A DNA stretch of 64,000 bases. Origin: Kribbella pittospori. Lineage in GTDB: Bacteria > Actinomycetota > Actinomycetes > Propionibacteriales > Kribbellaceae. Position 1 is the stretch's first letter. Every line of letters begins with the position of its first letter. Location: positions 1,302,001 through 1,366,000 of the forward strand of contig NZ_SJKB01000001.1 of the NCBI RefSeq assembly GCF_004331465.1, read 5' to 3'. The notes beneath the pieces are model-generated. The model made no database searches. It worked only from the letters and a program-made list of their open reading frames with translations, and had not been told where the DNA came from. Shown one piece after another: positions 25,667 through 33,353 of the stretch. A program made the translations under genes and the position numbers.

Positions 25667-27070
25667 TCAGCTCCTTCCACGAACCATCGGTTGGACGTCC
25701 GTGTAGCCGGCGTTGCGGTAGTCGGGGTCCGCGTCCGGGCCGTAGCCGAGGGCGGCGCGTCTGGTCCGGAACTGCTCCAGCACTTCGCGATACTCGGGTG
25801 CGGCGATGAAGTCGCGTTCCTCCGACGGATCTGCTGCGAGGTCGAACAGCACCTCGGGCAGGGTTTCGCCGTAGTACTGGTACTTGAGGTGGCCCTGCTT
25901 GATCATCAGGTTCGTGTCGCCGAAGTGGGAGACCGATTCGTCGGACCAGTCCGTCGGCTCGCCGCGCATCAACGGAACCAGGCTGCGGCTGTCCAGACCG
26001 TCCGGCACGGGATGTGCCGCCAACCCGCACAGGGTCGCGTAGAGGTCGCAGAGGTTGACGTTCTCGTCGATGTGGCCGCCGCCGAAGTGCCGCGGCGAAC
26101 GGATGATCAAGGGCGCCCGGGCGCTGGCTTCGTAGAACTTCTGCTTCTCCCAGATGCCGTGCTGACCGAGCATCTCGCCGTGGTCGGCGGTGTAGACGAT
26201 CACCCAGTCGTCCAGGTCCTGGCCCTGGTGCTGCAGCGCCTTGAGCACCTGCCCGAACATGGCGTCGACGTTCTCGACCATCGCGTAGTACGCCGCCGTG
26301 GCCCGGCGGATCTCGACCTCGGTGGCGTCGATCCCCGGGCGCACCTGGCGCTGGGCCAGGAACGGATGCTCGGAGACTGGCTGGTTCAGGTACGGCGTGA
26401 CGCGGTTGAGGTAGTGCGTGAAGCGTTCCTCGTCCGCGAAGTACGGGTAGTGCGGCTGGTTCAGGCTGACCTTGAGCAACACGGGCTGATCGGGACTGGG
26501 CCGGTCGTAGTACGGGTCGGTGAAGAACTCCTCGATGAAGTCCAGCGCGCCGGTCAGCGTGTACTCGTCCTGGGCCACCAGCGGTCCGCGGCCGACCCCG
26601 GCCCGCTTGACCTCCTTGGCGTCGCTCCACTTCACGTTGGCGAGGGACGGCACCCGCTGTGCGAACTCGGCAGCCGGGTTGTCGACGGCGTCCGAGCCGA
26701 TGGTGATGTCGGATCCGATCCGCCGGGTCCAGCCCTGCATCTGGTCGATGCCGCGGTGGTGAAGCTTGCCGCAGGCAACCGTTGCGTAGCCGTGCCGGGC
26801 CAGCGTGCGGGCGAACGTCTCGTGCCCCGGGGGCAGATCCTGCCCGTACCGCAGACAGCCGGTCGTCTGCGGCAGCTGCCCGGACATCAGACTCTGCCGG
26901 GCCGGGATGCAGACCGGGGAGGGGGTGTAGGCGTTGCCGAAGACCGCGCCGGTCTCGGCCAGCCAGTCCAGCGTGGGGGTCCTGATCACCGGATCCCCGG
27001 CGAACCCGGCCACGTCGTACCGGTGCTCGTCGGACATCAGGAACAGGATGTTGGGACTCTTCGGGACCAC
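25667..27070 (-). CDS. Sulfatase-superfamily hydrolase (type I sulfatase or phosphonate/phosphodiester hydrolase)
   Basis: A 467-residue hydrolase of the alkaline-phosphatase superfamily. The metal-binding N-terminus NILFLMSDEHRYD, the nucleophile motif CIPARQSLMSG (C-x-P-x-R, where Cys becomes formylglycine) and the second metal site YTADHGEMLGQHG are all present. No signal peptide is seen, so it should act in the cytoplasm on imported sugars. The start GTG at 27070 is chosen since AAGGA lies about 10 bases upstream and a promoter can be placed at 27101-27129; the longer frame to 27217 runs through that promoter. C-x-P-x-R enzymes include phosphonate and phosphodiester hydrolases, so the leaving group may be sulfate or phosphate. 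First gene of the minus arm. Confidence 0.88.
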   Translation of the reverse strand: MVPKSPNILFLMSDEHRYDVAGFAGDPVIRTPTLDWLAETGAVFGNAYTPSPVCIPARQSLMSGQLPQTTGCLRYGQDLPPGHETFARTLARHGYATVACGKLHHRGIDQMQGWTRRIGSDITIGSDAVDNPAAEFAQRVPSLANVKWSDAKEVKRAGVGRGPLVAQDEYTLTGALDFIEEFFTDPYYDRPSPDQPVLLKVSLNQPHYPYFADEERFTHYLNRVTPYLNQPVSEHPFLAQRQVRPGIDATEVEIRRATAAYYAMVENVDAMFGQVLKALQHQGQDLDDWVIVYTADHGEMLGQHGIWEKQKFYEASARAPLIIRSPRHFGGGHIDENVNLCDLYATLCGLAAHPVPDGLDSRSLVPLMRGEPTDWSDESVSHFGDTNLMIKQGHLKYQYYGETLPEVLFDLAADPSEERDFIAAPEYREVLEQFRTRRAALGYGPDADPDYRNAGYTDVQPMVRGRS

Positions 27071-27100
27071 TTTTGCAACCGTCCTTAAGAAGATCGCATC

Positions 27101-27208
27101 ATGGTGACATCCTCCCAAGGAGGCGTCAACAGCGGAGGAAACTTTCTGCCGAATCAGAAAACGTTCTCTGGCGATCTGTTGACGCACGGTCCGCAGCACG
27201 CGCATCAT
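27101..27208. promoter_or_regulatory. Divergent promoter region with symmetric -35 boxes and inverted repeats
   Basis: GCGTCAACAG at 27123-27132 is the exact reverse complement of CTGTTGACGC at 27176-27185. Each arm contains a TTGACG -35 box pointing outward. On the minus strand a 17-base spacer leads to CACCAT (27106-27101); on the plus strand an 18-base spacer leads to CATCAT (27203-27208). Between the boxes, TTTCTG at 27143-27148 and CAGAAA at 27155-27160 form a shorter inverted repeat. This fits joint control of both arms, most simply by the ROK protein encoded at 27243. Confidence 0.6.
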
Positions 27209-27242
27209 GGTCGGCACGCACTTCTTCAGGAGGGTTTCGAAA

Positions 27243-28460
27243 GTGGGTGGCGTGCGACGAGTCAGGGACGAGCATCGGGCTCAGGTGCTCGGCCGGCTCC
27301 GGGCTCACGGCAACTTGTCCAAGGCGATGCTGGCCCGCGACCTGGGGCTGAGCGTGCCGACGATCTCGGAGATCCTGGCCGACTTCGAGACCGAGGGCGT
27401 TGTCCGGCCGGTGAGCGAGGGGCAGTCGTCCGGTGGCCGCCGGCCGATCCTGTACGGACTGAGAATGGACGGACTGCTGGCCGCCGGAGTGAGTGTCGAC
27501 CGGCATCACATCTCGGCCGTGGTCTCGGACCTGTCCGGACAGATCCACGGCGAGGTGTCGGCGGACTGTGACCTCGAGGACGGACAGCGGCGCTTCGAGC
27601 GGACCCTGGAGCGTCTCGTCGGCCGGCTGCTGGCGACGGTGGAGTCACCGGATCGGGTGACCGGGCTCGGGGTCGCTGTGCCTACCCGGATGCAGCGCTC
27701 CAAACCCGGCATGTTCCTTCCGCAGCAGGCCCCGGACTGGACCGGCCTGGATCTGCATGCGTTCCTGGCCAAGCGGTTCCAGCTCCCTGTCGTAGCCGAG
27801 AACCGCGCGCATGCGGTGGCCGTCGGCGAGCATCTGTTCGGCGCCGGCCGGGGAGCCACCGATCTGCTGTGCCTGGTGCTGGACGAAGGTCTCGGCGGTG
27901 CCGTGATCACCGGGGGCCGGCTGTTCACCGGCGGCGACGGTGCTGCCGGAGCGGTCGGCCGGATGATCCTGGATCTGCACGACGGCCAGGGCGGCGTGAT
28001 ACCGGTGAAGGTGTCGGATGTGGTCGGCAGTTCGGCCATCATTCGCGCCGCTGTCACCCGGCTCCGCGAGTCCAACCGCAGACGCCTCGGTGGCGTGCCG
28101 TTGTCGCGCGTCGACGTCGACGCCGTGATCGACGAGGCGTTGTCGGGCGACGTGCAGATGGCCGACACACTGGCCGATGTCGGGCGCAGCCTGGGCGCGG
28201 TGGTTGCTGCGACCTTGTGTGTGACGGACTCACCGCTGGTGGTCCTGTGCGGCTCAACCATGCGCGCGGGGGACTTCATCGTCGGTCCGTTGCAGGAGGT
28301 CACCGATCGCCGGCTGCCGTTCGCGCCACCGACGATCCGCCTCGGTCGCCTCGGCGCACGAGGCGGTGCGCTCGGGGCGGCGGCGCTGGTGCTCACCGAC
28401 ATGGTCGGCATGGCCGGTGGCCCGATCGCGCCGGTTCAGGAGACCGCGGGGTCGCTGTAG
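27243..28460 (+). CDS. ROK-family transcriptional regulator
   Basis: A 405-residue regulator. Residues about 5-65 form a winged helix (LSKAMLARDLGLSVPTISEILADFETEGVV) and the rest is the ROK sugar-kinase-like fold, seen in GLGVAVPTRM, NRAHAVAVGEHLFGAGRG and GAAGAVGRMIL. The zinc-binding Cys cluster common in ROK kinases is not evident, which fits a sugar-sensing repressor. The start GTG at 27243 has AGGAGGG 8 bases upstream; the ATG at 27207 in the same frame would lie within the proposed -10 box. It is first in the plus arm and likely controls both arms in response to a sugar released from the imported oligomer. Confidence 0.9.
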   Translation: MGGVRRVRDEHRAQVLGRLRAHGNLSKAMLARDLGLSVPTISEILADFETEGVVRPVSEGQSSGGRRPILYGLRMDGLLAAGVSVDRHHISAVVSDLSGQIHGEVSADCDLEDGQRRFERTLERLVGRLLATVESPDRVTGLGVAVPTRMQRSKPGMFLPQQAPDWTGLDLHAFLAKRFQLPVVAENRAHAVAVGEHLFGAGRGATDLLCLVLDEGLGGAVITGGRLFTGGDGAAGAVGRMILDLHDGQGGVIPVKVSDVVGSSAIIRAAVTRLRESNRRRLGGVPLSRVDVDAVIDEALSGDVQMADTLADVGRSLGAVVAATLCVTDSPLVVLCGSTMRAGDFIVGPLQEVTDRRLPFAPPTIRLGRLGARGGALGAAALVLTDMVGMAGGPIAPVQETAGSL

Positions 28461-28532
28461 CGGCAGGCACGTCTGGGAGAAGAGCGGTAAAGGGTCTGAT
28501 CCGTGCTGCGCTCTGACGAAGGAGAAGATGCT

Positions 28533-30023
28533 ATGCCTGGCAAGATCTCGCGAAGAGACGCGCTGAAGGCGAGTGCGATCGCGTCGGGAGCGGTCCTGCT
28601 GCCGACACTGCCGGCCGCCGCGGCGCCGGCTGTCGCTACCGCGAAGACGACGATCAAGGTCTCCGGCACGCCGTGGGGAGTGAGCACTCGCTACATCGGA
28701 GCCGATCGCGGCATCACGAACTTCGACATCCGCGACATCAAGGATCTCGGCATCAACACCTACCGCTTCTACGAAGGTCACATGTACGCGTGGGAGTGGG
28801 ACGACGATGACGGCGTCTTCGGCTCGCCGACGGTCGACGAGATCAAGGCGGACCCGAACGTCGTCAACTGGGCCTGGTGGGACAACGCCTTCACCCACCC
28901 GCCCGAGGGCAGCCCGTTCTGGTACGCGACGAATCCCGGCGACGGATGGCAGGGCAACTGGCGCCAGATCTTCGGCAGCCTCAAAGACGCGCACGTCAAA
29001 CCGATGGTCTCGCTGCGGGTCCAGAACGCGACCCTGGATCCGGACTGGGCCACGCCGCTCAATCCACCGAACACGCCCGAAGGGCGGAACGAGTGGTGGC
29101 AGCACGTCTTCGCCTGTGTCTACTGGCTGAACGTCCGCAACGACTACCGGGTCGACGACTGGGAACTCGGCAACGAACCGAATCACGACGGTCAGGGCTG
29201 GCTCGGCACCGAAGACGACTACTGGGACTTCGTCAGGCTGACCAAGGACGCCATCGACTACACGTATCAGCGGTTCCTCCCGCATCGGGCGTACCAGACC
29301 TACGCACCGGTGTCGGCCGGTACGTCGGTCAACGACGCCGGCGAACGGTTCGGCTGGATCAAGGACGCGCTCGAGAAGGTTCCGGACTCCTTCGACGCGG
29401 TCGACTACCACGACTTCTCCGACGACCCGAGCGGAAACCTCCGCGAGATACACCAACTCATGAACGCCGCCGGGCAACCGGATCGCCCGTTGTGGGTGAC
29501 GGAATGGGGCCCGGTCTACAACCACGGCGCCGACTCGTATCAGCAGATCTCCTCCGGAGTCCTGATCCTCCAGAACCTGATCCGGATGTCCAGCCCCGAC
29601 TCGTATGTCTACGGCAACCACATCGTCAACCTCTACGATGCGCCGAACCGGGCGTACCTGATCGGCAAGGACGGCACGCGCCGAGTTACGTACTACGCAC
29701 TCCGCATGGGCATCCGCGCCCTGCAAGGCGGCCGCGTCACCTACGAGAGCGTCTCTGGCTCCCCGGACGTCTTGGCCATCACCACCCGCGACCACGACGG
29801 AGACGTCTGGCTGCTGGCGGTGAACTCCGCGACCGACACGGCGTACGACGTGAATGCCGATCTGACCGAGCACCTGCCTGCGGGCGTCGGCGAGCTGTGG
29901 GAGTTCAGTGAGAGCCGGCAGGACGCGAGGGCCGGACACAGCCGTGTCGTCGACGGGCACGTCGACTTCCGCATTCCTGCGCTCGGTGCGGTGCTGCTGC
30001 GATTCGATGGCCGGAAGAGATGA
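28533..30023 (+). CDS. Tat-exported clan-A glycoside hydrolase
   Basis: A 496-residue secreted enzyme. The signal KISRRDALKASAIASGAVLL contains twin Arg and ends near APAVA. The rest is a TIM barrel with the clan-A acid/base pair: WELGNEPNHD puts the proton donor at about E215 and LWVTEWGPVY the nucleophile at about E324. After about residue 400 a small beta-domain follows (DVWLLAVNSATDTAYDVNADL), as in GH39-, GH30- or GH51-like enzymes. I cannot assign a family number with certainty. The ATG at 28533 follows AAGGAGAAG. The stop overlaps the PhoD start as ATGA. Confidence 0.85.
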   Translation: MPGKISRRDALKASAIASGAVLLPTLPAAAAPAVATAKTTIKVSGTPWGVSTRYIGADRGITNFDIRDIKDLGINTYRFYEGHMYAWEWDDDDGVFGSPTVDEIKADPNVVNWAWWDNAFTHPPEGSPFWYATNPGDGWQGNWRQIFGSLKDAHVKPMVSLRVQNATLDPDWATPLNPPNTPEGRNEWWQHVFACVYWLNVRNDYRVDDWELGNEPNHDGQGWLGTEDDYWDFVRLTKDAIDYTYQRFLPHRAYQTYAPVSAGTSVNDAGERFGWIKDALEKVPDSFDAVDYHDFSDDPSGNLREIHQLMNAAGQPDRPLWVTEWGPVYNHGADSYQQISSGVLILQNLIRMSSPDSYVYGNHIVNLYDAPNRAYLIGKDGTRRVTYYALRMGIRALQGGRVTYESVSGSPDVLAITTRDHDGDVWLLAVNSATDTAYDVNADLTEHLPAGVGELWEFSESRQDARAGHSRVVDGHVDFRIPALGAVLLRFDGRKR

Positions 30024-32302
30024 TCCGGCGAGTGACCCGGCGGGAGTTCGTCAGGATGTCCGGCCTGGGCGCCACCGCGGTTGCGCTGGCGGCGCAGGGC
30101 TTGTCCGACGAGAGCGCCGCGGCGGCGGTGCGGTTGCCGAGCTATCCGTTCACCCTCGGCGTCGCGTCCGGAGATCCAGAACCCGACGGCGTCGTGTTGT
30201 GGACGCGCCTTGCCCCCGATCCGCTGAACGATCCCGACGCGGCCGGCATGCCGCCGATCCCGGTGTCGGTCGAGTGGGAGGTCGCCGCGGATCCCGGAAT
30301 GCGGCGGGTGGTCAAGCGCGGTGTGGCCAAAGCGGTCCCCGAGCTCGCGCACTCGGTTCACGTCGAGGTCGACGGACTGTCGCCGGCCCGGGAGTACTTC
30401 TACCGCTTCAAGGCCGGACCTGAGATGAGCCCGGTCGGCCGGACCCGGACGGCACCGGCACCGGGATCGCGGCCTGACCGCCTTCGGTTCGCGGTCGCTT
30501 CGTGTCAGCAATGGGTGGGCGGTGGCTACGCGGCGTACCGCAACATGGTCGACGAAGACCTCGATCTGGTGCTGCATCTCGGCGACTACACCTACGAGAA
30601 CTCGACCACCAGAAGCCTCGCCGACTACCGGGCCCTGCACGCGCTGTACAAGACGTCGCCCGATCTGCAGGCGGCGCACGCGGCCTTCCCGTTCGTCGTC
30701 GTGTTCGACGATCACGACGTCGAGGACAACTGGGCGGGGGACACCCCGAAGGCGCCGGACCCCGACTTCCTCACGCGTCGTGCGAACGCGTTCCAGGCGT
30801 ACTACGAGCACCTGCCACTGCGGGCCCGAGCGCGGCCGGACGGCGCGGGCATGCTGCTGTATCGCCGGTTCACGTACGGCGACCTGGCCGAGCTGAGCAT
30901 CCTGGACACCCGTCAGTATCGCGACGACCAGGCGTGCGGCGACGGCCGCAAGGAGCCGTGTCCCGAGATGTACGACGAGAACCGCACGGTCATGGGTCCG
31001 GAACAGGAGCGGTGGCTGCTCGACGGCCTCACGCACTCGACCGCCAGGTGGAACGTCATCGCACAGCAGATCGTGATGGCGGAGTTCGACTACGACCCCG
31101 GCCCCGGTGTCGTGGTCAACCTCGACCAGTGGGACGGCTACCCGGCGGCGCGCGATCGCTTCCTGTCCGGGATCGCCGAGTTCCGGCCGTCGAATCCCGT
31201 CGTACTCAGTGGCGACTGGCACTCGAGCTGGGTCAACGATCTGAAGGCCGACTTCGCGGCTCCGGACTCCGAGACGCTCGCGACCGAGTTCGTCGGCACC
31301 TCCGTCAGTTCGGGCGCGCCGTGGAGTGCCGACGTCGTGGAGGCGTTGCCGGCGAATCCGCACGTCAAGTTCTTCAACGGCACCCTGCGCGGCTACCTAC
31401 GCTGCGAGGTCTCCCCGGACAGCTGGCGGACCGACATCCGGGCGGTGTCGAACGCCTCCGATTCGGAGTCACCGGTCAGCACGCTTGCCTCGTTCGTCGT
31501 CGAGGACGGTACGCCGGGTGCCGTCAGAGTCCCCGGTGTGGAGATCACGGGCATCACCGCCGACGTGATGATCGGCGGCCGGACGAATGTGCTGCAGGTC
31601 GCGATCACCAACTCCACCGGCACAGCCGTCGAGGTCACCGCCGCGATCACACCGCCACCGGGCTGGTCCAGCGACGACAGCTCAGCAACCGTTGCACCAT
31701 CGGCCTCGACGACGTTGGAGCTGCCAATCACTCCGCCGGCTGACCGACCCGGCGTGGGGATGGTCGAGGTGCGGGTGTCGGCTGGGAATACGCCGATCTT
31801 CGGACCGCCTACCCGGCTGCAGCTGGTCTCCGTGCCGTCCGGGGACGAGGTCCTGCTTGCTCTCGACTCAGGTGGTCCGAGCACCCCGGTCCTCGCGACG
31901 TACCAAAGGCTGTCCCCGCTCGACCTTTGGGATCCGGCCAAGGGGTACGGCTGGTTGACCGAGGTCGGCTTTCGTGACCGGGGCAAGCTCGATGCCCTCC
32001 GCCGGGACTTCACGCTGTCACGCGGCGAGCCGTCGGTGCTCAGGCTCGCGGTGCCGGCTGGTCGGCACATTGTCCAACTGCTGACCGGCGACGCGTCGTT
32101 TGCCTCCGGCAACACGATGGTCCGGATCGACGGAGCCCTGGTGGCGGAGTCGGGGAACGACGTCATTCCCGAGGGGCAGTTCCGGTGGATCGACTTCGCG
32201 GTCGACGGCGGTGCCGGCGGCCGGGACATGGACCTGGAGATCACCGGCGATCTCCGCGAGGGCTACTGGCGCATCTGCGCCCTGATACTCCAGCAACTCT
32301 GA
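30020..32302 (+). CDS. Tat-exported PhoD-family phosphodiesterase/phosphatase with two C-terminal beta-sandwich modules
   Basis: A 760-residue exported enzyme. The Tat motif is TRREFVRMSGLG. Residues about 40-140 form the N-terminal PhoD domain (FTLGVASGDPEPDGVVLWTR), and about 155-490 the metallophosphatase domain with HLGDYTYE, FDDHDVEDNW and LSGDWHSSW holding the metal ligands. Residues about 505-600 look like a NEW3-type immunoglobulin-like domain (LQVAITNSTGTAVEVTA, PPGWSS). The last 150 residues contain GYGWLTEVGFRDRG, a short LRRDF segment and LRLAVPAGRHIVQLLTGDAS, a pattern I know from galactose-binding-like modules of pectin-degrading esterases and hydrolases. Bacillus PhoD cuts teichoic acid phosphodiesters, so this enzyme may cut phosphodiester links in a glycan. 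It is coupled to the GH gene upstream. Confidence 0.87.
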   Translation: MIRRVTRREFVRMSGLGATAVALAAQGLSDESAAAAVRLPSYPFTLGVASGDPEPDGVVLWTRLAPDPLNDPDAAGMPPIPVSVEWEVAADPGMRRVVKRGVAKAVPELAHSVHVEVDGLSPAREYFYRFKAGPEMSPVGRTRTAPAPGSRPDRLRFAVASCQQWVGGGYAAYRNMVDEDLDLVLHLGDYTYENSTTRSLADYRALHALYKTSPDLQAAHAAFPFVVVFDDHDVEDNWAGDTPKAPDPDFLTRRANAFQAYYEHLPLRARARPDGAGMLLYRRFTYGDLAELSILDTRQYRDDQACGDGRKEPCPEMYDENRTVMGPEQERWLLDGLTHSTARWNVIAQQIVMAEFDYDPGPGVVVNLDQWDGYPAARDRFLSGIAEFRPSNPVVLSGDWHSSWVNDLKADFAAPDSETLATEFVGTSVSSGAPWSADVVEALPANPHVKFFNGTLRGYLRCEVSPDSWRTDIRAVSNASDSESPVSTLASFVVEDGTPGAVRVPGVEITGITADVMIGGRTNVLQVAITNSTGTAVEVTAAITPPPGWSSDDSSATVAPSASTTLELPITPPADRPGVGMVEVRVSAGNTPIFGPPTRLQLVSVPSGDEVLLALDSGGPSTPVLATYQRLSPLDLWDPAKGYGWLTEVGFRDRGKLDALRRDFTLSRGEPSVLRLAVPAGRHIVQLLTGDASFASGNTMVRIDGALVAESGNDVIPEGQFRWIDFAVDGGAGGRDMDLEITGDLREGYWRICALILQQL

Positions 32303-32324
32303 ACCGTCCGCCTACGGAGGAACT

Positions 32325-33353
32325 ATGCGATTACCCCGACTGGTCATACGCGCGGCGGCGACAGCCGCGGCGCTCGTCCTGGCAGGAAGCGGCAGCGTCG
32401 TCGCTACGATGCCCGCCTTCGCTGCCACCGCGGTGCCTTGTGCGTCGCGGGTTGGTCCTGGGGAGTATCCGAATCCGTTGCACGAGTGTCCGGCGGCGGA
32501 TCCAGGGATTGTTGTCCGGGGCAACACTTGGTACGCGTTCACGACCGGGTTGAAGGAGTACCGGTCGCGGGATGCGGGGCACTCCTGGGAGGACCTCGGT
32601 CGCTTCGTCGAGCCGCCGGCTGGGTACGTCGACTTCTGGGCACCGGAGGTGTACCAGATCGGTGATCAGTGGGTCGCCTACTTCAACATGCGGACGGCGC
32701 CGGGCCAGTTCAACAAGATCTACGTCGCCACCTCGGACAACCTCGAGAAGGGCTGGCAGCTGAATCCCACGCCGCTGGCCGGCATGCCTGACTACTCGAT
32801 GATCGACGCCACCATGTTCCAGGACGTGGACGGTGCGCGGTACCTGATCTGGAAGGACGACCTCCAGGGGACGCTGACCAAGCGCATCTCGATCGGCCGG
32901 CTCTCGCCGGACGGCCTGACCCGAGTCGGTCCGGCCACCGAGATCATGCACGTGACACTGCCCTGGGAAGGCAACTCGGTCGAGGGTCCGAGCATGCTGT
33001 ACCGCGACGGTAGCTACTACCTGTTCTACAGCGGGAATCTCTACACCTGGAACGGCAACTATGCGGTCGGAGTCGCCCGAGCGACCTCGCCGATGGGGAA
33101 CTTCGACGCCGGCAAGCATCCGACGCCGATCCTGCGCGGCGACGACCGGGTCGCCTCGCCCGGCCACCAGTTCATCACCGACGTCCGCATCGGCGGGCAG
33201 CAGCGGCAGATGATCTTCTACCACGGCTATCCGTGGTACGACGCCGACGGCAACCACCTGCCGTCCGTGCAGACCCGCAAGCTGATGATGGACGAGCTGC
33301 ACTGGGATGCGGAGGGATGGCCATGGGTGAACGACGGAACGCCGAGCGACTGA
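32325..33353 (+). CDS. Sec-exported GH43-like five-bladed propeller glycosidase
   Basis: A 342-residue secreted enzyme. A Sec signal with cleavage near AFA-AT (about residue 34) precedes a five-bladed beta-propeller. The three acidic residues expected of family 43 are placed at about D59 (AADPGIV, base), D161 (MIDATMF) and E220 (SVEGPSM, acid). GH43 enzymes act on alpha-L-arabinofuranosides, beta-xylosides or beta-galactosides with inversion. ACGGAGGAAC precedes the ATG. It follows the PhoD stop by 22 bases and its own 3' end overlaps the DUF2264 gene by 31 bases, so it is embedded in the operon. Confidence 0.85.
   Translation: MRLPRLVIRAAATAAALVLAGSGSVVATMPAFAATAVPCASRVGPGEYPNPLHECPAADPGIVVRGNTWYAFTTGLKEYRSRDAGHSWEDLGRFVEPPAGYVDFWAPEVYQIGDQWVAYFNMRTAPGQFNKIYVATSDNLEKGWQLNPTPLAGMPDYSMIDATMFQDVDGARYLIWKDDLQGTLTKRISIGRLSPDGLTRVGPATEIMHVTLPWEGNSVEGPSMLYRDGSYYLFYSGNLYTWNGNYAVGVARATSPMGNFDAGKHPTPILRGDDRVASPGHQFITDVRIGGQQRQMIFYHGYPWYDADGNHLPSVQTRKLMMDELHWDAEGWPWVNDGTPSD

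Noticed and set aside
27071..27217. Extension of the sulfatase reading frame to 27217
   Set aside because: It would run through the divergent promoter and lacks a ribosome site, whereas the GTG at 27070 has one and matches the family's N-terminus.
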